DNA of 64,000 nucleotides. Origin: Nitrincola salilacus. GTDB lineage: Bacteria; Pseudomonadota; Gammaproteobacteria; Pseudomonadales; Balneatricaceae. The position numbers were made by a program, and so were the translations under genes. The stretch is taken from the NCBI RefSeq assembly GCF_046271865.1, contig NZ_CP176580.1, positions 1,302,001 to 1,366,000 of the forward strand. The letters run 5' to 3'. Position 1 is the stretch's first letter. Each line of letters opens with the position of its first letter. The notes under the pieces were generated by a model. It did no database searches. It was not told the DNA's origin and saw nothing but the letters and a program-made list of their open reading frames with translations. Positions 26,476 through 34,288 of the stretch are shown here, in pieces.

Positions 26476-27384
26476 ATGAATGAACAGTCTATCCGCTGGG
26501 ATGATCTGCAGATTGTGCTGGCCATCGCTAAAACTGGCTCGTTGTCGGGTGCAGGCCGATACTTGCGAATGAGTCATGCCACTGTGTTCCGTCGATTGAC
26601 TGATATGGAGCAACGGCTGGGTGTCAGCCTCTTTACCCGTACCCGAAGTGGTTATACCCAGTCTCTGGCAGGGGAGGATCTGGCCGGTGTTGCTGAGAAA
26701 ATTCAAGCCGATGTGATGGCAGCAGAGCTGCGCCTGCTCGGTCAGGATCTGAAACTATCCGGCACGATCCGCGTGACCACAACTGATACGCTTTTCAGCG
26801 GACTGTTATCTCCGCTCTTTGCCCGATTCCGTGAGGAATATCCCCATATCGAGCTCGAAGTGGTCATATCCAATCAGCTTTACAGTCTGGCTCGGCGCGA
26901 GGCCGATATCGCTATTCGACCGACACGACATCCTCCGGAAACGCTGATCGGTCGACGTGTTGCCGAGATCACTCAAGCGGTTTATGGACAGGCAACACGC
27001 TGGCAAGATCACCCTCGGCCATTCAACGTAACGGAACTGACGGACACACAATGGATAGGCCCGGATATTCATCTGGGAGATTCTGCTCTGGAAGCCTGGA
27101 TGGCCTCGGACGGGCGCAGTGATCACTGCCATTTCAGAGTCGACACTATTCTGGGTATGCAGATAGCGGCTCGTCAGGGAGTAGGTGTTGCTTTATTGCC
27201 ATGCTATCTGGGAGATGCCGACGAACAACTGGTGCGCCTGACTGAGCCGGTGCCGGAGTTGGCCACGGAGTTGTGGCTACTGACACACCCGGACCTGCGA
27301 CGTGTAGCAAGAATCCGTGCGTTTATGGAAACCATAGCTGAAGGGATACGCTGCGTGATGAGCGATATCAGTCCCGCTGACTGA
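26476..27384 (+). CDS. LysR-family transcriptional regulator
   Basis: The 302-residue LysR-type regulator has its helix-turn-helix near residues 20-45 (GSLSGAGRYLRMSHATVFRRL) and a substrate-binding domain with VTTTDTLFSGLLSPLFARF. It is divergent from the flavodoxin-fold reductase by 88 bp. It also precedes the DyP-glycyl radical enzyme gene by 167 bp on the same strand, so either or both could be targets. The first is more usual for LysR genes. Confidence 0.92.
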   Translation: MNEQSIRWDDLQIVLAIAKTGSLSGAGRYLRMSHATVFRRLTDMEQRLGVSLFTRTRSGYTQSLAGEDLAGVAEKIQADVMAAELRLLGQDLKLSGTIRVTTTDTLFSGLLSPLFARFREEYPHIELEVVISNQLYSLARREADIAIRPTRHPPETLIGRRVAEITQAVYGQATRWQDHPRPFNVTELTDTQWIGPDIHLGDSALEAWMASDGRSDHCHFRVDTILGMQIAARQGVGVALLPCYLGDADEQLVRLTEPVPELATELWLLTHPDLRRVARIRAFMETIAEGIRCVMSDISPAD

Positions 27385-27551
27385 TAGAGGAGATGACAAC
27401 TCACCTTGCACACTCAGTTTTTGTGGACTTAACTATTTGTGAACTCTCGGATGAGAGGGATGCCTTCAGACAACCATCAGTGTTGCCTGAGAGGAGGGTC
27501 AATTGTTGTGTGGCGATACTGCTGCACACGAGGATAATCAAGGATGCTGAT

Positions 27552-30500
27552 ATGACCACTATAACAACGATAGCACACGCTCAGAAATCCCTCGGTTACT
27601 TTCCAGATCAAGCGATCTACTCAATCTTCACCCTTCAGGACAGATCAATAGACAGCTTTCAGCGTTGGCAGTCGCTTGCTCGGCAGTTGGATGAGTTTTG
27701 CCTTGGCACCGACCACCGCACAGCGGTGTTGCTCGGTGTTGGCTTTGCACTCTGGCGGGACTGGAGCAGGGAGCATGGCTGGACTGTGCCTGTTGGCATG
27801 GGTAACCGCGATATATTGCGTGAGAATCCGCAGGTGTTTGCCGCAACGGAAGGTGATCTGTGGTTCCACATCAAATCAGACACCGAGGATAATGCTCAGG
27901 CGGCACTGGCGATCATTCAAGCCGCTCTTGAACCCTTGTGTACCGCTGACCCACTGATTGTTCCGGCGCAGAAGCGCTATGACGGCAAGGTGATTGGCGG
28001 GCGCTTTACCGATGGTCTGGTCAACCCACCTTCTGATGAGGATATCACCAGCCGGATACTGATCGGTGATTACGATCCCGACAATCAAGGTGGCAGCTTT
28101 GTGATCGCACAGAAGTTTGTGCATGACTGGAGCAAACTGGATGCCATGAGCGAGCTGGAAAAGGAGAATATGATTGGCCGCGATAGAACCAATCGACTGG
28201 TGCCGATGAATCATGAAACCAGCCACATCAAACGCGTGCGACAACTCAATGGCGAGCACATGAATCAACGTCTTATCCGTCAGGCTCTGCCATATGGCAA
28301 CCATGAGGATAACAAATCGCACGAAATCGGTGTTTTCTTTGCTGGGTATGCGCAATCAACCGAGGTGTTTGACCGCGTGATTCAGGGCATTGTGGGTGCG
28401 CAGGAAGGGTTTGTTCAGGACAGCCTGTTCAGTGTCACGCGCAGTGAGCAAGGCAACTACTGGTATATCCCGTCTCGACATCAGTGTGGTCTGGCAGATG
28501 GACCGGGCAATCAGGAGGTGACGCTGAATGCCTATTTTGATTGCCGTAGTGACAATGGGCTGATGTTCTACAACAGCCGCGATTACCTGCACAAAGTGCG
28601 CGATTCCCGACTGGTGGCGGACTGTCCGATCAGCGAGCGCATCCTGACGCTGCTGGATCACCAGTTCTCGCGCTGGCACGACACCTGGTACAAACCTCGT
28701 GAAACACCGCCTCTTGGTCATTTGAATGAGCATATCGACGACAGCGAGCGTTGGATTCTTGATGCATCCGTGATGTTGCGCAAGGGCAAAGCGACGCAAT
28801 TGAGCCTGTCCAGAGTGCTGGTCAGCGAAGCGTATGCCAGCCGCGCCAATCTGCTGTTTATGGATCCGGACGAACTGATTATCGGCAACATGCCGCAGCT
28901 CTCGCTGGGTATCGGCTCTCAGGTGATGGAATATATTAAGGAGGATGAACGCCTGACCGGATTCTTCTCCATGCTCAACGAATATTCTGCGACAGGTCAT
29001 AATGCACCGGGTTACGAAAAAATTCTTGCGCTCGGTATCAAAGGGCTGCAGGCGCGTTTTGAACAACAACTGCAACAGGCGAGCGGGGATGCTGCGGACT
29101 TCTATCAGGCGGTGATCTGGTCCTTGCAGGGGTTATCTGACTTTATCCGTGCCTATGCCCGGATGGCTGCCCGCGAGGCCAGTCAGACGAGTTCACTGAG
29201 CCCGGGTCAGCGAGAAAACTGCAAGGCGGTGGCACAGCGGATGGAAAAACTGGCCGAGCAGCCGCCACAATCCTTCCTTGAAGGTTTACAACTGATCTTC
29301 ATCTGCAACTGTGCCTATCATCAAACGGGCGAGCCCATGTCGATCGGGCGTCTTGATCAGCTGCTGATCGGACTGTATGAGCAGGATCTGAGCGCAGGCC
29401 GGATAACCCAGGAAGCGGCGCAGGAGGTGCTTGATGCTTTCTGGTTGAAGATGGATGAAACGGTGCTCTACAACTATCAGCACCTCAACGACTATCTGAA
29501 CTATGGCACCGGTGCTGTGTTCTATTCGGCAGGCAATTTCCCTCAGGGGGCCGCGATCAACCAATGGGTGCAGCAGCTCACTGTGGGTGGTTATAAAGCG
29601 AATGATCATGATGAACCGGAGGATGCCTCCAATGCGATCACGCTGATGTGCCTGCGCTCTGCCCGACGTTTGCCCCTGAATGCTCCCTGCCTGTCATTGC
29701 GGGTTCATCACAAGATGAGTGACGAGCTGTTTGCCGAGGCAGCCAAAGCGCTGCTCAGTGGCGGTGCACATCCGATTCTGCTGAATGATGACAAGCTGGT
29801 GCCGGCACTGAAAGCCTGCGGTCCACTGAGCATGGCCGATGCGCGCGACTATACCTGTGATGGCTGTTACGAGCCGATCATCCCCGGAAAAACCGAGTGG
29901 GCTTTCTCCTATGTGCCGATACTGCCCTTGGTAGGTGTTGCAATGAATCAGGGCGCCACTATTGCGGGGGCCGGCCCCATTCATCTGAACGGCATGAAAT
30001 CCTCGTGGAACTCACCACCTCCAGAGCAGATCCACAGTTACGAGCAGTTCGAGGAGATCTTCTTCACTCACTGGCGCTGGGCGATCAGTGGTTTCTTCAA
30101 TACGTTGATGAACAGTTATGGCAGCCTGGCGGGTTATTGCCCCAGCCCCTTGTTCTCGGCGATGCTGGATGACTCTCTGGAGAGCGGACGCGATCTCAGC
30201 AATGGTGGTGCCCGTTACCATATCATTGCACCGATGATGTGCGGTATTGCCAACGCCATTAACGCGTTGTATGTGGTCAGGCAACTGGTGTTTGACGAGG
30301 GGAGTGCTCGCTGCTCTCTGGCTGAGTTGCGACGTTGCCTGCAGTGTAATTGGGGTGAGGATATGAAGCCGCCCTTTTATACTACGCTGGAAGGTGAGGC
30401 ACGCCGTCAGCAGGATGCCGAACACTTCCGTGATCTGCGACAGTATGCGCTGGCAGTACCCAAGTTCGGCATCAGTAAGGATGAGGAGCTGAATCTCTTT

Positions 30501-31112
30501 GCCGAACGGATTGTCGCACAGGCCGTGGCGACCATTCATGAGGTTTTCAATAACCCGCCGGATGTGATTCGTGAGGGGTATGAGCGAATCAAAACCACCT
30601 ATGGCACATCTGAGCGTCCCTTTGCCTTCACCGTGACGCCGGGTGTCGGTACCTTTGAGGACAATGTCGGCCTGGGGGCAACAATGGGCGCTTCGGCCGA
30701 TGGACGTCTGGAAGGGCAGCCGATTGCCGATGATTTCTGTGCCGCACCCTGGCCGGATGACCTGCCGCTGAATACACAGCAGACCGATCCTTTCGAGTCG
30801 CTCAAACGCTGGAATATACCACCGATCAACCACGGCATTGCCAATGCGGCTCCTGTTGATCTCAATATTCCAGAGAACTTCCCTGAAGCGGATCTGACAG
30901 AGCTGATCAAGCGCTTTGCACAGGGTGAGCTGGGTTCAAACATGATCACCATCACCTGTGCTGATCCAGACACCTTCCGTCAGGCAATGCAGCAACCGGA
31001 GCCATATGATCTGGTGCGGGTCAGAATGGGGGGATGGACGGAGTACTATGTGGCGATGTTCGACTTCCATCAGGAGTCTATTCTGCGCAGGCCCTACTAC
31101 TTACCGCAATAG
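27552..31112 (+). CDS. Fusion of DyP-type heme peroxidase and glycyl radical enzyme
   Basis: One uninterrupted 1186-residue frame. Residues 1 to about 310 align with the YfeX-type DyP peroxidase. The heme-site Asp154 (in RFTDGLVNP), proximal His225 (ETSHIKRV) and Arg243 (LIRQALPYG) are all kept, although the first Gly of GxxDG is Arg. Residues about 345-1186 form a full pyruvate formate-lyase-like glycyl radical enzyme with the active-site loop DGCYEP (Cys772, Glu774) and a C-terminal radical loop RMGGW (Gly1161). The C-x-E pattern resembles eliminases such as glycerol dehydratase and CutC more than PFL, which has Cys-Cys. AAGGA 8 bp before 27552 sets the start; the frame is open 159 bp further upstream. 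No radical-SAM activase lies within the window. The substrate is unknown. Confidence 0.85.
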   Translation: MTTITTIAHAQKSLGYFPDQAIYSIFTLQDRSIDSFQRWQSLARQLDEFCLGTDHRTAVLLGVGFALWRDWSREHGWTVPVGMGNRDILRENPQVFAATEGDLWFHIKSDTEDNAQAALAIIQAALEPLCTADPLIVPAQKRYDGKVIGGRFTDGLVNPPSDEDITSRILIGDYDPDNQGGSFVIAQKFVHDWSKLDAMSELEKENMIGRDRTNRLVPMNHETSHIKRVRQLNGEHMNQRLIRQALPYGNHEDNKSHEIGVFFAGYAQSTEVFDRVIQGIVGAQEGFVQDSLFSVTRSEQGNYWYIPSRHQCGLADGPGNQEVTLNAYFDCRSDNGLMFYNSRDYLHKVRDSRLVADCPISERILTLLDHQFSRWHDTWYKPRETPPLGHLNEHIDDSERWILDASVMLRKGKATQLSLSRVLVSEAYASRANLLFMDPDELIIGNMPQLSLGIGSQVMEYIKEDERLTGFFSMLNEYSATGHNAPGYEKILALGIKGLQARFEQQLQQASGDAADFYQAVIWSLQGLSDFIRAYARMAAREASQTSSLSPGQRENCKAVAQRMEKLAEQPPQSFLEGLQLIFICNCAYHQTGEPMSIGRLDQLLIGLYEQDLSAGRITQEAAQEVLDAFWLKMDETVLYNYQHLNDYLNYGTGAVFYSAGNFPQGAAINQWVQQLTVGGYKANDHDEPEDASNAITLMCLRSARRLPLNAPCLSLRVHHKMSDELFAEAAKALLSGGAHPILLNDDKLVPALKACGPLSMADARDYTCDGCYEPIIPGKTEWAFSYVPILPLVGVAMNQGATIAGAGPIHLNGMKSSWNSPPPEQIHSYEQFEEIFFTHWRWAISGFFNTLMNSYGSLAGYCPSPLFSAMLDDSLESGRDLSNGGARYHIIAPMMCGIANAINALYVVRQLVFDEGSARCSLAELRRCLQCNWGEDMKPPFYTTLEGEARRQQDAEHFRDLRQYALAVPKFGISKDEELNLFAERIVAQAVATIHEVFNNPPDVIREGYERIKTTYGTSERPFAFTVTPGVGTFEDNVGLGATMGASADGRLEGQPIADDFCAAPWPDDLPLNTQQTDPFESLKRWNIPPINHGIANAAPVDLNIPENFPEADLTELIKRFAQGELGSNMITITCADPDTFRQAMQQPEPYDLVRVRMGGWTEYYVAMFDFHQESILRRPYYLPQ

Positions 31113-31136
31113 TGTTCAGTCACTTGACTGACCCAC

Positions 31137-31169
31137 TGAGACAAGCTCCACTTCTCGGGGCTTGTCTCA
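31137..31169. terminator. Strong stem-loop between the fusion gene and ada
   Basis: A stem of 13 pairs, TGAGACAAGCTCC (31137-31149) with GGGGCTTGTCTCA (31157-31169) including one T-G pair, closes a 7-nt loop. It lies between convergent genes, 25 bp after the fusion-gene stop, and could end transcription from both sides. No clear T-tract follows it, so it is an imperfect rho-independent terminator. Confidence 0.65.
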
Positions 31170-31221
31170 AACAATTCAGTACCGTCATATATCGCTTTCG
31201 GCGATCAGAATATGCAGTCCC

Positions 31222-32292
31222 TTACGACTTGGAAGAATCCTTCTCCCGCTTCAGCAACTCTCGTTTACGCTCAATTCCCCAACGATACCCACTGAAGGCG
31301 CCATCGCTGCGCACCACTCGATGGCAGGGCACTATGACGGCCAGCTTGTTGGCTGCGCAAGCCTGTGCAACCGCACGGACGGCCTTGGGGGAGCCGATGC
31401 GCTGCGCGATGTCCGTATAGCTGACAGTACTGCCGGGCGGCACTTCGCGCAGTGTCTGCCAGACCTTCTCCTGAAAGGCTGTACCCTGGATATCAAGAGG
31501 CAGTTCGATCCCTTTTGACGGCGTCTCGATAAAGGCGATCACTTGCTGCACCCGCTCAGAAAACGTCTTGTCTGCCTCACTCAATAGCGCTTTTGGAAAA
31601 CGATCCTGCAATTGAGTGAGAAGGGTGGCCGGATCATCTCCAAACTCGATGGCGCAGATCCCTTTATCGGTTGCGGCTACCGTGATCAATCCTAGAAAGC
31701 AGGGGGTGATTGCGTAATGGATCGTCACTCCAGAGCTCCCTTTACGATATTGTGAAGGTGACATGGCCAGGCGCTCGCGGGTATTTTCGTAGGCGCGACT
31801 GCTGGAGCCGAAGCCCGCTTCATAGATAGCATTTGTCACAGATTCACTCTCCTTCAGGCTGTTACGAAAACGCTCGACCTGTCGGGCTTTTGCGTATTGC
31901 TTGGGTGTCATACCAACTGCTGTCTTGAATACTCGCTGGAAGTGCCACTGGCTTAAGCCTGCCTGTGCTGCCAGGCTGGCAAGAGTTGGGGGTGTTTCAG
32001 ACTCATCGATCTGGCGACAGGCCTGAGTGATCAGTTCCTGCACGCGTGTCTGTGATGAAACGGTATCAGGTTTGCAACGTTTACAGGGGCGATAGCCTGC
32101 CTGCACAGCCTCTGTGACCGTATCAAAGAACAGAGTGTTCTCTCGTTTTGGCAGGCGTGAGGCACAGCCGGGGTGACAATAGATACCGGTTGTTCTGACC
32201 GCATAGACAAACACTCCCTTTGCATGTTGATCACGTGCCAAGAGTGCCTGCCATCGACTCTCTTCGGTAGCGAATCTGGATACGGTTACCAT
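31222..32292 (-). CDS. ada: Bifunctional DNA repair methyltransferase/activator Ada
   Basis: This is a 356-residue Ada. Residues 1-80 form the zinc-binding AdaA domain with cysteines in YCHPGCASRLP and CKRCKPD, which accepts methyl groups from phosphotriesters. An AraC-type helix-turn-helix follows (SQWHFQRVFKTAVGMTPKQY). The C-terminal O6-alkylguanine methyltransferase domain has the active-site PCHRVVRSDG. The protein repairs alkylated DNA and, once methylated, activates its own gene. It has all three modules, like the E. coli protein. It is 16 bp downstream of an EamA gene on the same strand. Confidence 0.95.
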   Translation of the reverse strand: MVTVSRFATEESRWQALLARDQHAKGVFVYAVRTTGIYCHPGCASRLPKRENTLFFDTVTEAVQAGYRPCKRCKPDTVSSQTRVQELITQACRQIDESETPPTLASLAAQAGLSQWHFQRVFKTAVGMTPKQYAKARQVERFRNSLKESESVTNAIYEAGFGSSSRAYENTRERLAMSPSQYRKGSSGVTIHYAITPCFLGLITVAATDKGICAIEFGDDPATLLTQLQDRFPKALLSEADKTFSERVQQVIAFIETPSKGIELPLDIQGTAFQEKVWQTLREVPPGSTVSYTDIAQRIGSPKAVRAVAQACAANKLAVIVPCHRVVRSDGAFSGYRWGIERKRELLKREKDSSKS

Positions 32293-32308
32293 TGGTCAGC
32301 CTCCTGTT

Positions 32309-33286
32309 TCAGATGTCACGATCAGTCACCTGCTCCGGCATGGCCGGGGCGCAGGGTGGGCTGCCAGACAGCCAGAGGCGAACAGCCTTGAGCGGCCTGC
32401 CATCTATTGCTGCCAGGCCAATAGCGATGAACGCCATGCCGGTGAAGTGCTTCAGTTCAAGTTGTTCGCCAAGAAAAACCGTGCCGAGCAGTATCGCACT
32501 GACCGGGATAAGAAAGGCCACCAACAGTATATTGGTCGCACCAGCAGTCGACAGCACGCGGAAGTAGAGAATGTAGGCAAGGGCTGTAGAAAGCAAGGCC
32601 AGCCCCAGAATTGCAGCCCACACCGTGGCGCTCGGCATGGGCAACAGCCATGGATGCTCCAGCAGGAGTGCCAGGGGTATCAGCACCAGTGCCGATGCAG
32701 TGACCTGACCGGTAGCCGTAACCAGGGGGGGGCTGTTCAGTGTGCGAAAACGCCGACCATAAATGCCGGCAAAGGCATAGGATAGTGCTCCACCGAGTAC
32801 AGCAAGCTGCGCCAGCAACTGCGTACCCAGCCCCGACAAAGCCTCGGTTCCGATCATGAACACAACCCCTGCAATCCCCAGTACTACCCCAGCAAAACGC
32901 CCGCCGGTCAGCCGTTCATCCTGGGTCAGGTAGTGCGCTGCGATCACGGTGAAAAAGATGGTTGAAGCATTGAGGATCGATGCCAGCCCGCTGGCTATAT
33001 AAGCCTGTCCCCAGACGATCAGCGTGAAAGGGATCATATTATTGAGTAAACCCATGCCAAAGAATGCTTTCCACATCGGCTTTTCTGCAGGCATTCTCAA
33101 CCCCATCAGCACAACCACCAGATTGAGCGCTATCGCTGCCAGCCCGACACGAAGCGCCACGATGGTCAGCGGCCCCAGAGCATCAACTGCGACCCCCACA
33201 AAGAAGAATGACCCTCCCCAGAGGATCGACAGGGTAATCAGCAGTATCCACTCGACAGGGCCCATTGAATGATTGATGGCGTTCAT
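32309..33286 (-). CDS. EamA/DMT-family transporter
   Basis: The product is about 325 residues with ten predicted membrane helices and two EamA repeats, beginning EWILLITLSILWGGSFFFVGVA and, in the second half, SYAFAGIYGRRFRTL. This subgroup exports unknown metabolites. The ATG at 33286 was chosen because GAGAA precedes it and the conserved part starts close by. It is not a duplicate of the EamA gene near 16 kb: the two differ clearly in sequence. Confidence 0.87.
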   Translation of the reverse strand: MNAINHSMGPVEWILLITLSILWGGSFFFVGVAVDALGPLTIVALRVGLAAIALNLVVVLMGLRMPAEKPMWKAFFGMGLLNNMIPFTLIVWGQAYIASGLASILNASTIFFTVIAAHYLTQDERLTGGRFAGVVLGIAGVVFMIGTEALSGLGTQLLAQLAVLGGALSYAFAGIYGRRFRTLNSPPLVTATGQVTASALVLIPLALLLEHPWLLPMPSATVWAAILGLALLSTALAYILYFRVLSTAGATNILLVAFLIPVSAILLGTVFLGEQLELKHFTGMAFIAIGLAAIDGRPLKAVRLWLSGSPPCAPAMPEQVTDRDI

Positions 33287-33394
33287 GTGTATTCTCGAAT
33301 TGAGTTGGAATACACCTACTCTAGGCCTTGGTAAGCGGATGAACACTCTGCTTCTTGCGGTGTAATTCGAAAAGCCGAGATTTTTCAGGCAGGT

Positions 33395-33412
33395 GGCTGA
33401 TTGTTATCAGCC
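33395..33412. terminator. Small stem-loop after the alternative oxidase gene
   Basis: A perfect 7-bp stem, GGCTGAT (33395-33401) with ATCAGCC (33406-33412), closes a 4-nt loop. It lies 20 bp past the stop of the minus-strand oxidase gene. A run of A/T follows at a distance on that strand, so it is a weak terminator candidate. Confidence 0.4.
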
Positions 33413-33431
33413 TTTACTAGCTATCAGCCAT

Positions 33432-34088
33432 TTACTTGTCAGGCCTGTCAAAACTGTCTGCAAAGCCGTGATTGACATCGCGATGCCCGGCCTCATCGTT
33501 TCTTACCGCAATGATCACCTCACGAAGTTTCGCATCGGCTGGAAGCTGCCAGTAGTCGATGGCAATTTGAGGTGCCTCAATGTTGGGAATATTGCCGTTG
33601 TCTACTTCGGCCAGATATTCGGTGTAGCTATACACTGCTTCCTCTTCAAAATAGCCCACCAACCGATGTGCCGTGCGTCCCGAGATGATATAGAGGATGA
33701 AAAAACTGGTGAAAAATATACTCTGTGCCAGCAGAATCACCATGCGTTCCAGCCAGCTGGGCTGAGCAATCTTAATAAAGACCATCAAATGCATACGCTC
33801 GTTTTCAGCTTCGGACAACAGCGTGTGAATCCACTCGCGATCATCTTCCAAACGTCGTAATGAACGCATATGCCGCACCATACCGCCTACCATGCCGGGA
33901 ACGCCTGCTACGGTTTCCAGTACAACGGCACGATGTCCATAGCGCTTGGCAAAAAAGCTGTCAGCAAAAAAACGCAGAAATTTGGTCAATCCAAATGCGA
34001 CGCGATCAGACAATCCGGTGGGTTGGTGGCGCTTGTGCAGTGGGTCTTCGTTAAGTGTTGGTGGTTGCTCGCTCTCGGTCCTGTGCAT
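33432..34088 (-). CDS. Alternative oxidase (AOX), cyanide-insensitive quinol oxidase
   Basis: The 218-residue product has the full set of diiron motifs of alternative oxidase: LETVAGVPGMVGGMVRH, EAENERMHLM, FEEEAVYSY and RNDEAGHRDVNH. Together these give the four Glu and two His ligands. AOX is an interfacial membrane protein that oxidises ubiquinol with O2 without pumping protons. It is common in plants and fungi but patchy in bacteria. The start at 34088 was chosen from AGGGAG before the ATG; a longer frame to 34214 exists. It is divergent from an FAD-linked dehydrogenase gene, which could supply quinol. No clear NO-responsive operator was seen. Confidence 0.92.
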   Translation of the reverse strand: MHRTESEQPPTLNEDPLHKRHQPTGLSDRVAFGLTKFLRFFADSFFAKRYGHRAVVLETVAGVPGMVGGMVRHMRSLRRLEDDREWIHTLLSEAENERMHLMVFIKIAQPSWLERMVILLAQSIFFTSFFILYIISGRTAHRLVGYFEEEAVYSYTEYLAEVDNGNIPNIEAPQIAIDYWQLPADAKLREVIIAVRNDEAGHRDVNHGFADSFDRPDK

Positions 34089-34288
34089 GGTAACAACTCC
34101 CTGTTCATATCCATTATTGATGGTGATGCCAGTGTGTGCATCATGTGCAAAGGACAATATAGCACGTGTGCCTTGGCTATCTGGTTTCATTACAGACGCC
34201 TCCTGGTTCCACAAAGCGTTCGTACTTCTTGATTGTCTAATGGAATCTGGTACATAGTCCCCATTGGCGCAATTAACCAGATGAGGAC

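Noticed and set aside
27393..27551. N-terminal extension of the DyP-GRE gene
   Set aside because: The 53 extra codons look non-conserved and lack a ribosome site, while AAGGA lies right before 27552.
33287..33431. Promoter-type or NO-responsive site linked to the alternative oxidase
   Set aside because: No NsrR or FNR-like palindrome was found here or in the 34088-34289 divergent region; only the stem-loop at 33395 is clear.
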